Positions 6,675 through 14,421 of a DNA stretch of 34,671 nucleotides are shown piece after piece. The position numbers and the translations under genes were made by a program. The stretch's first letter is position 1. The number at the start of each line of letters is the position of its first letter. The stretch lies in assembly GCA_947498315.1 (NCBI GenBank), contig CANMLD010000021.1, positions 1 through 34,671 on the forward strand, in the 5' to 3' direction. The stretch comes from Pseudomonadota bacterium. GTDB taxonomy: Bacteria > Myxococcota_A > UBA9042 > GCA-2863065. A model generated the notes under the pieces. It ran no database searches, had not been told where the DNA came from, and was given only the letters and a program-made list of their open reading frames with translations.

Positions 6675-8039
6675 ATGAGACTCGCTGCCACCGTACGTAA
6701 CGTCCGCTACACCTTCGACACGGTCGGTGAGGTGATGGCGAAGGCCAACCCGCCCAAGTCCGGCGACGTGCTCGCGGGGATCGCCGCTCGTGACGCTGTG
6801 GAGCGCGTCGCGGCGCGCGCTGTGCTGGCCAACTTGACTCTCGCGGACCTGCGCAACAACCCCGCGATCCCCTACGAGATCGACGAGCTCACCCGCATGG
6901 TGGAGCACTCGCTGAACGAGTCGGCCTATGCGGCGGTGCGTCACTTGACCGTCGGTCAGTTCCGCGAGTGGCTGCTCTCGACCGCCGTCGACGGCATGCG
7001 GATCCGCTCGGTGTCGCCTGGCCTCACTCCTGAGATGGCGGCCGCCGTATGCAAGCTCATGAGCAACATGGATCTCATGACCGTGGCCGTGAAGTGCCTC
7101 GTCGTCGTGCGCGCCAACAACACGCTCGGGCTCCCGGGCCGGCTCTCGTCCCGCGTCCAGCCGAACCACCCGACCGACGACGTCGATGGCATCCTGCTCT
7201 CGATGCGCGAGGGCCTGTCCTACGGCTGTGGCGACGCGGTCATCGGCGTGAACCCGGCGACGGACACCGCCGAGTCCACCGCCGAGATCCTCACGGCTAT
7301 CGACAAGGTCTTGAAGAAGAACGGCTGCCCCACCCAGCACTGCGTTCTCTCCCACGTCTCCGTGCAGATGCGGGCGCTCGATCTCGGCTGCCCGATGGAC
7401 CTGATGTTCCAGTCGCTGTCGGGCTCCGAAGCGGGCAACAAGGCTTTCGGTATCTCGATCGCGCTCATCGACGAAGCCTGGGACAAGATGAAGCACCTCG
7501 GCACGGCGCGCGGGCCGAACGTCATGTACTTCGAGACCGGGCAGGGTTCGGCGCTCTCCTCGGCGGCCCATCACGGCGCCGACCAGCTCACGCTAGAAGC
7601 TCGCTGTTACGGCTTTGCGCGCCGCTATGACCCCTTCCTCGTGAACACGGTCGTCGGCTTCATCGGCCCCGAGTACCTCGAAGACGGACCGCAGATCACG
7701 CGAGCCGGCCTCGAAGACCACTTCATGGGCAAGCTGCTCGGCCTCCCCATGGGCTGCGACGCCTGCTTCACGTACCACGCACGCATGAGCCAGGACGAGC
7801 TCGAGTGCCTCAAGGTCCTGCTCGCCACCGCTGGCTGTACCTACCTGATGTCATTGCCCGTGGGTGACGACATCATGCTCAACTATCAGAGCACGTCCTA
7901 CCACGACATCTCGTCGGTGCGGCGCCTCACCGGACGCCGGCCCACGCCGGAGTTCGATGCGTGGTTGAGCGAGATGGGCATCATGGACGGCGACAAACCC
8001 GGCGAGCGCTTCGGCGATCCCCGCGTCATCGTTCCTTAA
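6675..8039 (+). CDS. eutB: Ethanolamine ammonia-lyase large subunit
   Basis: A 454-residue protein, the same length as E. coli EutB. It is the catalytic subunit of the adenosylcobalamin-dependent lyase that converts ethanolamine to acetaldehyde and ammonia. Substrate-site motifs are intact: SRVQPNHP (Arg160 and Gln162), GVNPATD (Asn193) and YFETGQGSALSS with its Glu. The C-terminal signatures GFIGPEYL, GLEDHFMGKLLG and LPVGDDIMLNYQ are also present. The ATG at 6675 gives MRLAATVRNVRYTFDTVGEV, aligned with family N-termini. The frame is open further upstream to 6348, but that part lies antisense to the tRNA. A loose purine-rich stretch (AGGCAGGA, 6656-6663) is the only ribosome binding candidate. 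No cobalamin-riboswitch B12 box is visible in the 164 bp upstream. The gene is first of three co-directional eut genes. Confidence 0.97.
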   Translation: MRLAATVRNVRYTFDTVGEVMAKANPPKSGDVLAGIAARDAVERVAARAVLANLTLADLRNNPAIPYEIDELTRMVEHSLNESAYAAVRHLTVGQFREWLLSTAVDGMRIRSVSPGLTPEMAAAVCKLMSNMDLMTVAVKCLVVVRANNTLGLPGRLSSRVQPNHPTDDVDGILLSMREGLSYGCGDAVIGVNPATDTAESTAEILTAIDKVLKKNGCPTQHCVLSHVSVQMRALDLGCPMDLMFQSLSGSEAGNKAFGISIALIDEAWDKMKHLGTARGPNVMYFETGQGSALSSAAHHGADQLTLEARCYGFARRYDPFLVNTVVGFIGPEYLEDGPQITRAGLEDHFMGKLLGLPMGCDACFTYHARMSQDELECLKVLLATAGCTYLMSLPVGDDIMLNYQSTSYHDISSVRRLTGRRPTPEFDAWLSEMGIMDGDKPGERFGDPRVIVP

Positions 8040-8050
8040 AGGAGCTTTCT

Positions 8051-8968
8051 GTGAGTCGCACTCGCCAGCTCATCGACGCGCTCCGGGACCAGATGGGCGG
8101 CTCCGCGCCCCTCCCGCCGCCGCCGCCGCTCCCACGCGTCGCTGAGCCGCCCGCGCGCGTCTATCCGCGTCGCGCCGAAGAGAAGAGCGCCTACGCACGG
8201 GAAGCATCAGCGCACACCACCGCGCTGCTCGGCATCGGCCACGTCGGCACGCGTTACGCCACTGACGTCGTGCTCCAGTTCCAGGCGGAGCTCGCCGTCG
8301 CGCATGAAGCGGTCGGGCAAGAACTCCCAGACGACTGGGCCGGCAAAAGCGGCCTCATCAGCCTTCAGTCACGCGTTCAGAGCCACCGCGAGTTCTTGCT
8401 GCGGCCCGACCTAGGGCGGCGCCTCTCTGATGACAGCTTGGGAGTGCTGCGCACGGCGGTCCGACGCGGCGTCGACGTCCAGCCCATCCTCGCTGACGGC
8501 CTCTCGGCGGTGGCCTGCATGCAGTCCGGCCTCGAGCTGCTCGCCGAGTTCACCAAAGCCTGCGAAGCGAGGGGGCTCTCCGTCGGGACGCCCATGTGTG
8601 CCAAGTTCGCGCGCGTTTGGCTCGAGGATGAGATCGGCTACGAGGTTCAAGCCAAGGTCGCCGCCATTCTCCTGGGCGAACGTCCCGGGCTCGGCACGGG
8701 CGACGGGCTCTCGGCCTACCTCGTCTACGCGCCGGCCATCGGGAAGACCGACGGCGACCGGAACATGATGAGCAACATCCACGCGCGAGGCACCGTGCCG
8801 AAAGTGGCTGGTGACAGGCTCGCCGTCCTCTCCAAGGCCATGATCGACCAGCGCACCTCGGGTGTCGCGCTCGACCTCTCCCATCTCACTGCGGAGTTAG
8901 GTGAAGCGGCCGGTCGACATCACCGAGCGCCCCAAGAGCGCGTACGCCTCGTGGAGGTCCAGTCGTGA
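8051..8968 (+). CDS. eutC: Ethanolamine ammonia-lyase small subunit
   Basis: A 305-residue protein starting at GTG 8051, chosen because GGAG (8041-8044) lies six nt upstream, only 11 nt after the eutB stop. It is the small subunit that completes the cobalamin-binding active site with EutB. Recognisable family segments are LADGLSAVACMQSG, the LGERPGLGTGDGLSAYLVYA block and GKTDGDRNMMSNIHARG. Residues 1-17 (SRTRQLIDALRDQMGG) form an amphipathic helix followed by a Pro-rich linker PLPPPPPLPR. This is the layout of encapsulation peptides that direct enzymes into bacterial microcompartments; Salmonella EutC is known to use its N-terminus this way. The stop overlaps the eutL start codon (GTGA), indicating translational coupling. 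Confidence 0.95.
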   Translation: MSRTRQLIDALRDQMGGSAPLPPPPPLPRVAEPPARVYPRRAEEKSAYAREASAHTTALLGIGHVGTRYATDVVLQFQAELAVAHEAVGQELPDDWAGKSGLISLQSRVQSHREFLLRPDLGRRLSDDSLGVLRTAVRRGVDVQPILADGLSAVACMQSGLELLAEFTKACEARGLSVGTPMCAKFARVWLEDEIGYEVQAKVAAILLGERPGLGTGDGLSAYLVYAPAIGKTDGDRNMMSNIHARGTVPKVAGDRLAVLSKAMIDQRTSGVALDLSHLTAELGEAAGRHHRAPQERVRLVEVQS

Positions 8969-9627
8969 TACTCGAACCGCTCCCGCCCAAGATCCTGTCC
9001 GTTAGGCGCATCCCGAACGCCGATCCCGCACTGCTCCGAGCCTACGGGGCCGATCCGGCGCGCCACCGGTCGCTGGGCCTCGTGACCGTCGACCAGGACG
9101 ATCCGACCTACGTCGCCCTCGACGAAGCCACCAAACACGCGCCCGTCGACGTGGTCTTCGCTCGATCCTTCTACGCCGGGTCCGCCCACGGCTCGGGACC
9201 CATCTCCGGCGAGATCCTCGGCGTGCTGGCTGCCACGGACCCCGATGAGATCGACGAAGGCCTCGCCGCTCTGATCCGCTGCCTCGAACACGACGCCCGC
9301 TTTTACGCCGCGGACGCCACCCGCACGACCGCCGTCTTCCCCCACGTCATCACCGCACTCGGCCACTATCTCTCCGCCCAGGCCGGTCTCGCGCCGGGCG
9401 AGCCGATGGCGTACCTCGTCGCCCCTCCTATGGAAGCGACCATCGGCCTCGACGCCGCGCTGAAGGCCGCCGACGTCCGCGCCGTGAAGATCTTCCCACC
9501 CCCGACCGAGACCAACTTCGCCGCCTCGTGGCTCACAGGCTCCCTCGAAGCCTGCGAAGCCGCCGCCGTGGCCTTCGCCGAAGCGGTCGTGAAGGTCGCC
9601 GCGGAGCCGAAGGGACGCTATCTCTGA
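8965..9627 (+). CDS. eutL: Ethanolamine utilisation microcompartment shell protein EutL
   Basis: A 220-residue protein, essentially the length of E. coli EutL (219). Family segments are RSLGLVTVDQDDPTYVALDE then ATKHAPVDVV, FARSFYAGSAHGSGP, GEPMAYLVAPPMEATIG and LKAADVRAVKIFPPPTETN followed by FAASWLTGS. EutL has two fused BMC domains and forms pseudohexameric trimers with a gated pore in the Eut shell. The start is GTG 8965, with GGAGG at 8953-8957 and overlap with the eutC stop. No other shell gene (EutM/N/K/S type), reactivase EutA or aldehyde enzyme EutE follows in the window. Either those genes lie elsewhere or EutL acts in a reduced system here. Confidence 0.95.
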   Translation: MILEPLPPKILSVRRIPNADPALLRAYGADPARHRSLGLVTVDQDDPTYVALDEATKHAPVDVVFARSFYAGSAHGSGPISGEILGVLAATDPDEIDEGLAALIRCLEHDARFYAADATRTTAVFPHVITALGHYLSAQAGLAPGEPMAYLVAPPMEATIGLDAALKAADVRAVKIFPPPTETNFAASWLTGSLEACEAAAVAFAEAVVKVAAEPKGRYL

Positions 9628-9681
9628 CGATGAGTCAGGCTAAGCATCAGTAGCGATCACGATTAACCTGACTCATCGTCA
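9625..9681 (+). terminator. Inverted repeat covering the eutL stop codon
   Basis: TGACGATGAGTCAGG (9625-9639) and CCTGACTCATCGTCA (9667-9681) are perfect 15-bp inverted copies around a 27-nt loop; one more pair is possible outside. The left arm begins with the eutL TGA stop. The arm itself contains a TGAC-n5-GTCA dyad. It may end the eut transcript, but there is no T-tract and the loop is long, so a protein-binding site is also possible. Confidence 0.65.
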
Positions 9682-9723
9682 GTGTAGCTTGACTGGGGCT
9701 TCGAGAGCGTGCGTAGTGGTCGC

Positions 9724-11061
9724 ATGAACGCGACGATCCGCCTTCGGCTCTTGCAGACCAACCCGTGGTTCCTCGACGCCGCTCGTTTTGCCGAGGAGAC
9801 CGCACGCCATCGTGCCGAACGCTGGGTCCCGCGTCTCGCGGACGAAGACGGTCTCGACGACACTCACAAGGCCAAGCTCGTGGTCGGTCCGCGGCAAGTT
9901 GGGAAGTCGTCGTGGCTCTGGAGCCGGCTCACGGGGCGCCGCCCGGACGAGGTCTTGTGGCTCAACTGCGAAGAAGAGCGGGTACGTGCGTGGCTGGGGT
10001 CGGCGGGTGAGGTGCTCTCCGACCTCGAGAGCGAGTTCCCGACCGTTCGCCTCCTCTTCATCGAAGAAGCACAACACCTCACCGATGCAGGGCTCTTCAT
10101 CAAAGGCCTCATCGACGCGCGACGCGGGCTCGACATCTGGGCCACCGGCTCGTCGAGCTTCCACCTCGACGCCCGAACCCGCGAGAGCCTGGCCGGACGC
10201 GCGACTCGGCGGCGGCTCCTTCCGTTCTCGCTTCGGGAGCTCATGGCGGCTGAGCCGTCGCGGGTCCCGGCGGCCCGCGCGGCGATCGCCGAGCAGTTCC
10301 TGCAGAGACAGTGGCTCTTCGGGAGCTACCCCGCCGTGTGGTTCGCTCGCGACCCGGTGCGTGAACTCGCTGAGCTCCTCGAAGCGTTCGTGGTTCGGGA
10401 CGCCTCCGATCGCTTTCGAATTCAGCATACCGATGCCTTTCGGCGCCTGATCCAGCTCGGCGCGGGCCAAGTCGGCGGGCTCGTCAACCTCGCTGAGTGG
10501 GCTTCCCTCCTCGGGGTCGCCGCCGGGACCGTCCGCGAGTATTTGAGCCTGCTCGAGGAGGCCTTCATCGTGAAGCGCCTGCCGGCATTCTCTGGCGGAA
10601 AGCGCTCCGAGCTGACCCACGCGACGCGGCTCCACTTCTATGACATGGGGATTCGAAACGCCGCCCTGAACGCGTTCGGTGCCGACCTCACGACCCGGCC
10701 CGACCGGGGTGCGCTGGCGGAAGGGTGGGTCTTCGGCGAGCTCGCGAAGTCCATGGGCTTCGGCTGGAACCTCTACTACTGGAACGCCAAGGGCGGCGCC
10801 GAGATGGACTTCGTGCTCGTGAACGGCGCGAGACTCGTGGCGATCGAGGTCAAGGCGGGTGTTCCTCGTCTGACCCGCTCGGCCCGTAGCTTCATTGATG
10901 CATACTCACCCGAACGTCTACTCATCGTCTCGAGTGACACTGGCCGCGACCTGCCCGAGCGCGTCGGGGAGACGGTCGTCGAGGTCGTCCCTTTTACCGA
11001 CCTCGGGGGCGTCGTCGCCGCGCTCACCGGCGCGCGTGGCGCCGATGCGGGCGTGTTCTAA
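9724..11061 (+). CDS. AAA-family ATPase with DUF4143 domain
   Basis: A 445-residue protein from ATG 9724. A GTG at 9709 is the alternative start and adds five residues. The N-terminal ATPase part has Walker A GPRQVGKSS (about residues 55-63), Walker B VRLLFIEEAQ and a sensor-like WATGSSSF. This is followed by an AAA_14-type core, then a winged-helix-like segment (LLGVAAGTVREYLSLLEEAF). The C-terminal DUF4143 part has GGAEMDFVLVNG and VAIEVKAG, the acidic/lysine pattern of a PD-(D/E)xK nuclease-like fold. These proteins are widespread and their function is not settled. TTGACT at 9689-9694 may be a -35 box. The gene converges with the lipoprotein gene, whose stop is 4 bp away. Confidence 0.9.
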   Translation: MNATIRLRLLQTNPWFLDAARFAEETARHRAERWVPRLADEDGLDDTHKAKLVVGPRQVGKSSWLWSRLTGRRPDEVLWLNCEEERVRAWLGSAGEVLSDLESEFPTVRLLFIEEAQHLTDAGLFIKGLIDARRGLDIWATGSSSFHLDARTRESLAGRATRRRLLPFSLRELMAAEPSRVPAARAAIAEQFLQRQWLFGSYPAVWFARDPVRELAELLEAFVVRDASDRFRIQHTDAFRRLIQLGAGQVGGLVNLAEWASLLGVAAGTVREYLSLLEEAFIVKRLPAFSGGKRSELTHATRLHFYDMGIRNAALNAFGADLTTRPDRGALAEGWVFGELAKSMGFGWNLYYWNAKGGAEMDFVLVNGARLVAIEVKAGVPRLTRSARSFIDAYSPERLLIVSSDTGRDLPERVGETVVEVVPFTDLGGVVAALTGARGADAGVF

Positions 11062-11064
11062 CGT

Positions 11065-12678
11065 CTATTCGCAGCGCCCGTTGGTCGGCACGCACTGGCG
11101 CCCCGACAGTTGGTTCGAGCCACCTGCCGCAACGGCGCCGCATCGATAGCCCCCGGGGCAGCCGGTGTCGTCCGTACACGCCGCGGCGCAACCGGCGATG
11201 CCGCCGAGGCCCTTGATGCACAGATTGTCGGCGCCGGGACACTCCCCGTGGCCCTTACAGGTGTTGCAGAGCGTGGCCGTGTCGGCGTAAGGCGAGAGGC
11301 GGGCGTTGTCGGAGAGCCCGTGGACGCCGTAGATGACGTCCCAGCTCCGGCCGCTGTTCAGCTCAGCCAAGACCTGATCGTAGCTGCGCGGGATGTGCTC
11401 GCCCTTGTTCGTCGCGGTGAAGTTCCCGATGAGGTCCGTCGTGACGCGCGTCATCTCGGACAGCCACGAGAAGTTGACCGTGGTGATGATGTCGAGGTTC
11501 GCCACCGTTTTGGCGCGGTTCTTGTACATCGCGTCCGCGTACGACGTATAGGTCTTGCAGCCGTTGAACACGAAGAGCTGATACTTGGCCGGCAACTCGA
11601 GCTCGGCGAAGTCCGCGGCGGCGATGGCGTGGCGCGGGTTGTAGTGCACCACGATGCCGCTGTAGCTCACGTCGTAGCCGGCGTGGCCGTCGTACATCAC
11701 GACGTCGGCCTTCGCCGCGGACGCCTTGTAGCTGGCGATGAGCCCCTCGTAGCCGACGCCAGACTCTTTGTTCATGTCCGGGTGGATGAGCGTGACCTCG
11801 ACCGAGATCGTGCGGCCGTTGGCGTCGAGCGTGCCCTTGAAGGGGCCGCTGTTCGAGCGGAGCGCGTCGAAGTCAGAGACCGGCGCCGTGAGGCCGAGGT
11901 CCGATTGGAGACGCTCGAAGATGTCTCGCGCCGCGACGAGGTCGTAGCGTTCCTCGTTGTAGTCGCCGCCGACGTGGATGGCGATGTCGAGGATGCCGTC
12001 CTCGAAGAGCGCCGTGTAGTTCGGATAAGCGTCGGGTTCCGAGGACTTGGCGCTGATCGCGACGTCGAGGGTCTGAAGCTTGTCGGCCGCGACCGTCTCG
12101 GTGTTGAAGGCCTTGTAGGTCTTGGCGTAGCTGCCCGACTCAAGCTCGGCGCGAGTGAGGATGGGCACGGCGAGCGGGAAGGTGCTCGCGGCGCTGATCG
12201 GCACCTTCTTCAAGAGGTCGCTAGGGCCGCCGGCTTCCGCCTCGAAGTCGAAGTCGAAAGTGCCGGGCGCATCGGGGCGCTCGACGATGGCGAGCGTCTC
12301 GAAGGTCTGCTGGCGGATGGTCGTGCGGAAGTTGCCGTAGGTGAAGTTGGCGTCGCTGCGGCTCTTCCCGGCGAGGTACTCGTAGGCGAAGAAGCTGATG
12401 GCCTTGAAGCGCAGCTCGACGAGCTCTTGGACGCGCGCGGTGCGGGCCTCGCCTTCGAGGAGCAGCTCGCCTTCTTCGAGGACGATGGTGTCCCGCGCGA
12501 GCAGGGCGTATTCCTTGCCCGTGGTGCTGCGGTAGTCGTCGGCTTTGCCCTCGGGCACGTACTCGAGCGGCGCTTCGTCGATGGTGATGACGTTGGCCGC
12601 CTCCGAGCTGCACCCGGTCAGTGCGAGCGAGGCGAGGCCGAGGGCGGGCAAGGACGTGAGTGCGAGTAGGCGGCGCAT
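11065..12678 (-). CDS. Large lipoprotein with possible caspase-like (clan CD) fold and Cys-rich tail
   Basis: A 537-residue protein. Residues 1-23 are a lipoprotein signal with lipobox LTGC (Cys23). The ATG at 12678 has AGGAG about six nt upstream. I do not recognise a named family. Residues about 215-420 contain a strand ending in a His motif, VVMYDGHAGY (His332), and a later strand ending in a Cys motif, YQLFVFNGCKTY (Cys374). This is the order and local pattern of the His/Cys dyad in caspase-like proteases and CHAT domains. Residues 471-536 form a Cys-rich module with spaced pairs (CNTCKGHGEC, CAAACTDDTGC, GYRCG). The protein is probably anchored in the outer membrane. Protease activity is inference from motif order only. 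Confidence 0.8.
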   Translation of the reverse strand: MRRLLALTSLPALGLASLALTGCSSEAANVITIDEAPLEYVPEGKADDYRSTTGKEYALLARDTIVLEEGELLLEGEARTARVQELVELRFKAISFFAYEYLAGKSRSDANFTYGNFRTTIRQQTFETLAIVERPDAPGTFDFDFEAEAGGPSDLLKKVPISAASTFPLAVPILTRAELESGSYAKTYKAFNTETVAADKLQTLDVAISAKSSEPDAYPNYTALFEDGILDIAIHVGGDYNEERYDLVAARDIFERLQSDLGLTAPVSDFDALRSNSGPFKGTLDANGRTISVEVTLIHPDMNKESGVGYEGLIASYKASAAKADVVMYDGHAGYDVSYSGIVVHYNPRHAIAAADFAELELPAKYQLFVFNGCKTYTSYADAMYKNRAKTVANLDIITTVNFSWLSEMTRVTTDLIGNFTATNKGEHIPRSYDQVLAELNSGRSWDVIYGVHGLSDNARLSPYADTATLCNTCKGHGECPGADNLCIKGLGGIAGCAAACTDDTGCPGGYRCGAVAAGGSNQLSGRQCVPTNGRCE

Positions 12679-12780
12679 GGTGGGCTCCTGAGTTCGGCCA
12701 GGGAGCTTACTCAGAAGCCCGCGTCGAGACTAGAGAGTTCGACGTTGAAGCGGTCGCCTCCGTACGGCATCATGCGTCTC

Positions 12781-13578
12781 ATGCCGGCTCGCAACCTCGC
12801 ACCCGATGATGCCCCAGTCGCGCCCTCCCAAGGCGAGTGGGATGCCATGTCGCCGGCCGAGCGGGATCGCGTGGTCGCGTCGCTCCCGTTTGTCGTCGAG
12901 AATGACTTCATGTCAGAGGGAGACGCGCACGCTCGCGTCGTCGATGACTCCGTACAAGCAGTCCGAAACCGTTTCGGCGGCAATGGTCCAGGCAGCCGAA
13001 GCATGTACGTGGGCCGGTCCATCATGGTCCACTACCCGAACGTGCGCGGCTTCGCGCCAGACATCTTCGTCGTCTTCGACGTCGAAGATAGGATGCGCGA
13101 GAGCTGGGTGGTAAGCCGAGAGGGTAAGGGCCTCGACCTCGCGATCGAGGTTCTTTGGAAGGGGGACGCCCGCAAGGACTACCACCGAAACGTCGCCCTC
13201 TACGCGAGCGTCGGCATCCCCGAGTACTTCGTCTTCGACCTGAACCGTATGATCATCACCGGGCAACGCCTCGAGCCCGGCACCAGCACCTACCGGCCGA
13301 TCCTCGGTCAGGGCGGGCGCTTCTGGTCCGAGGTCCTTGGGCTCCACGTCGCGGTTCAAGGGGGCGAGTTCCGGTTCTTCCTCGGTGAAGCCGTGATCCC
13401 GACGGACCGAGAAGTTCGCCGACGCCTGAATGAGGCGCTCACAGCGACTCTTGAACGAGCGGCGACCGACGCCGAGCGCGCGGCCACCGAAGCGGAGCGT
13501 GCCGACTCTGCCGAGGCGCGGGTGCGTGACCTCGAGGCTCGATTGGCGGCGCTGCTGGCCGGCCACACGCCCAGCTGA
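12781..13578 (+). CDS. Uma2-family (DUF820) restriction-endonuclease-like protein with coiled-coil tail
   Basis: About 265 residues from ATG 12781. In-frame starts at 12772 and 12745 are possible and none has a clear ribosome binding site. The core follows the Uma2 pattern: APDIFVVFD, then DLAIEVLWKG and KDYHRNVALYASVGIPEYFV followed by FDL. This puts the Asp and Glu of a PD-(D/E)xK-like site in order. The residue at the usual Lys position is unclear (RNVALY), as in several myxobacterial relatives. The last 50 residues are a heptad-like Ala/Glu/Arg coiled coil with repeats of ERAATDAERAATEAERA. Uma2 proteins are common, often multicopy, and of unproven biological role. The gene is divergent from the lipoprotein gene. 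Confidence 0.85.
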   Translation: MPARNLAPDDAPVAPSQGEWDAMSPAERDRVVASLPFVVENDFMSEGDAHARVVDDSVQAVRNRFGGNGPGSRSMYVGRSIMVHYPNVRGFAPDIFVVFDVEDRMRESWVVSREGKGLDLAIEVLWKGDARKDYHRNVALYASVGIPEYFVFDLNRMIITGQRLEPGTSTYRPILGQGGRFWSEVLGLHVAVQGGEFRFFLGEAVIPTDREVRRRLNEALTATLERAATDAERAATEAERADSAEARVRDLEARLAALLAGHTPS

Positions 13579-13586
13579 TCGCATCC

Positions 13587-13605
13587 GGTCGAACCCGGTT
13601 TGACC
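13587..13605. promoter_or_regulatory. Short imperfect dyad upstream of the SDR operon
   Basis: GGTCGAAC and GTTTGACC flank a 3-bp centre, giving an 8-bp dyad with one G-T position. It sits 31 bp before the SDR start codon and just after the Uma2 stop. It could be an operator for a dimeric repressor or a weak terminator. Nothing else in the window supports either role. Confidence 0.25.
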
Positions 13606-13635
13606 CGGCCCAACTTTGGCGCTAGACGGAAATCC

Positions 13636-14421
13636 ATGTCGAACTCCCTGGAGCTACAAGGGCGTCGCGCCCTCATCACCGGTGGTGGCCACGGCCTTGG
13701 TCGCGGTATCGCCTTTGCGTTGGCACGTGCCGGCGCGTCCGTCTTTGTCTGTGGCCGGAAACAGGCCCCGCTCGATGAGACGGTGGCGCTCCTGCGAGCC
13801 GAGGGCTTCAACGCCGCGTACGGGATCTGCGACGTCGGCGATGAGGGCTCGGTCGCGGCGGCGGTCGCGGAGGCCGAGGCGCAGCTCGGCGGCATCGACA
13901 TCCTCGTCAATAACGCAGGCGTGGCCACGTCCGCGCCGCTCCAGAAGACCGACCTCGCGACCTGGGAGTCCACGCTCCGGATCAACGCGACCGGCCCCTT
14001 CCTCCTCACGCGCGCTTGTGCGTCGGGCATGCTCTCGCGCGGCTTCGGGCGGGTCGTGAACGTCGCGTCGGTCGCCGGCATTGGCGGCAGCGCTTACCTC
14101 AGCGCCTATTGCGCGTCGAAGCACGCCCTCATCGGCTTCACGCGTGCCGCCGCCGCCGAGCTCGGCAACCGCGGCGTCCACGTGAACGCGCTCTGCCCCG
14201 GCTACATCGACACCGACATGGCGCGCCAGGGCGTCGACCGCCTGATGGCGACCCGCGGCGTCAGCGAGGACGAGGCGATCCGGCGCGTTCTTGCGACCGG
14301 CAACCAGAAGCGCATGCTCACGGTCGACGAGGTGTCGGGGTGGGTTCTGCAGCTCTGTGGCGCCGCCAGCCGCGGCATGAACGGCCAGATCATCGTGCTC
14401 GACGGCGGCGGCGCGTCATGA
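13636..14421 (+). CDS. Short-chain dehydrogenase/reductase, first gene of a CoA-degradation operon
   Basis: A 261-residue classical SDR. It has the cofactor motif TGGGHGLG (residues 15-22), VNNAG at 91-95 and the active-site set Asn117, Ser145, Tyr158 and Lys162 in SAYCASKHAL. The PG motif is present in LCPGYIDTDMA, and the C-terminus GMNGQIIVLDGGGAS is typical. It probably oxidises a 3-hydroxyacyl-CoA or a related alcohol with NAD(P). The start at 13636 is the ATG nearest the conserved N-terminus; the frame is open to 13600. The stop overlaps the ATG of the Rid gene (ATGA), so the four genes SDR-Rid-ECH-ACAD appear translationally coupled. The substrate is inferred only from the operon. Confidence 0.92.
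   Translation: MSNSLELQGRRALITGGGHGLGRGIAFALARAGASVFVCGRKQAPLDETVALLRAEGFNAAYGICDVGDEGSVAAAVAEAEAQLGGIDILVNNAGVATSAPLQKTDLATWESTLRINATGPFLLTRACASGMLSRGFGRVVNVASVAGIGGSAYLSAYCASKHALIGFTRAAAAELGNRGVHVNALCPGYIDTDMARQGVDRLMATRGVSEDEAIRRVLATGNQKRMLTVDEVSGWVLQLCGAASRGMNGQIIVLDGGGAS

Noticed and set aside
11110-12669. 519-codon plus-strand frame opposite the lipoprotein gene
   Set aside because: It is the antisense of a gene with clear signal peptide, ribosome binding site and strand motifs; its product is a low-complexity Val/Arg/Glu/Asp sequence as expected for high-GC antisense frames.
14016-14417. Long upstream extension of the Rid gene
   Set aside because: It lies inside the SDR coding region in another frame and is Arg-rich; the Rid fold begins at the ATG at 14418.
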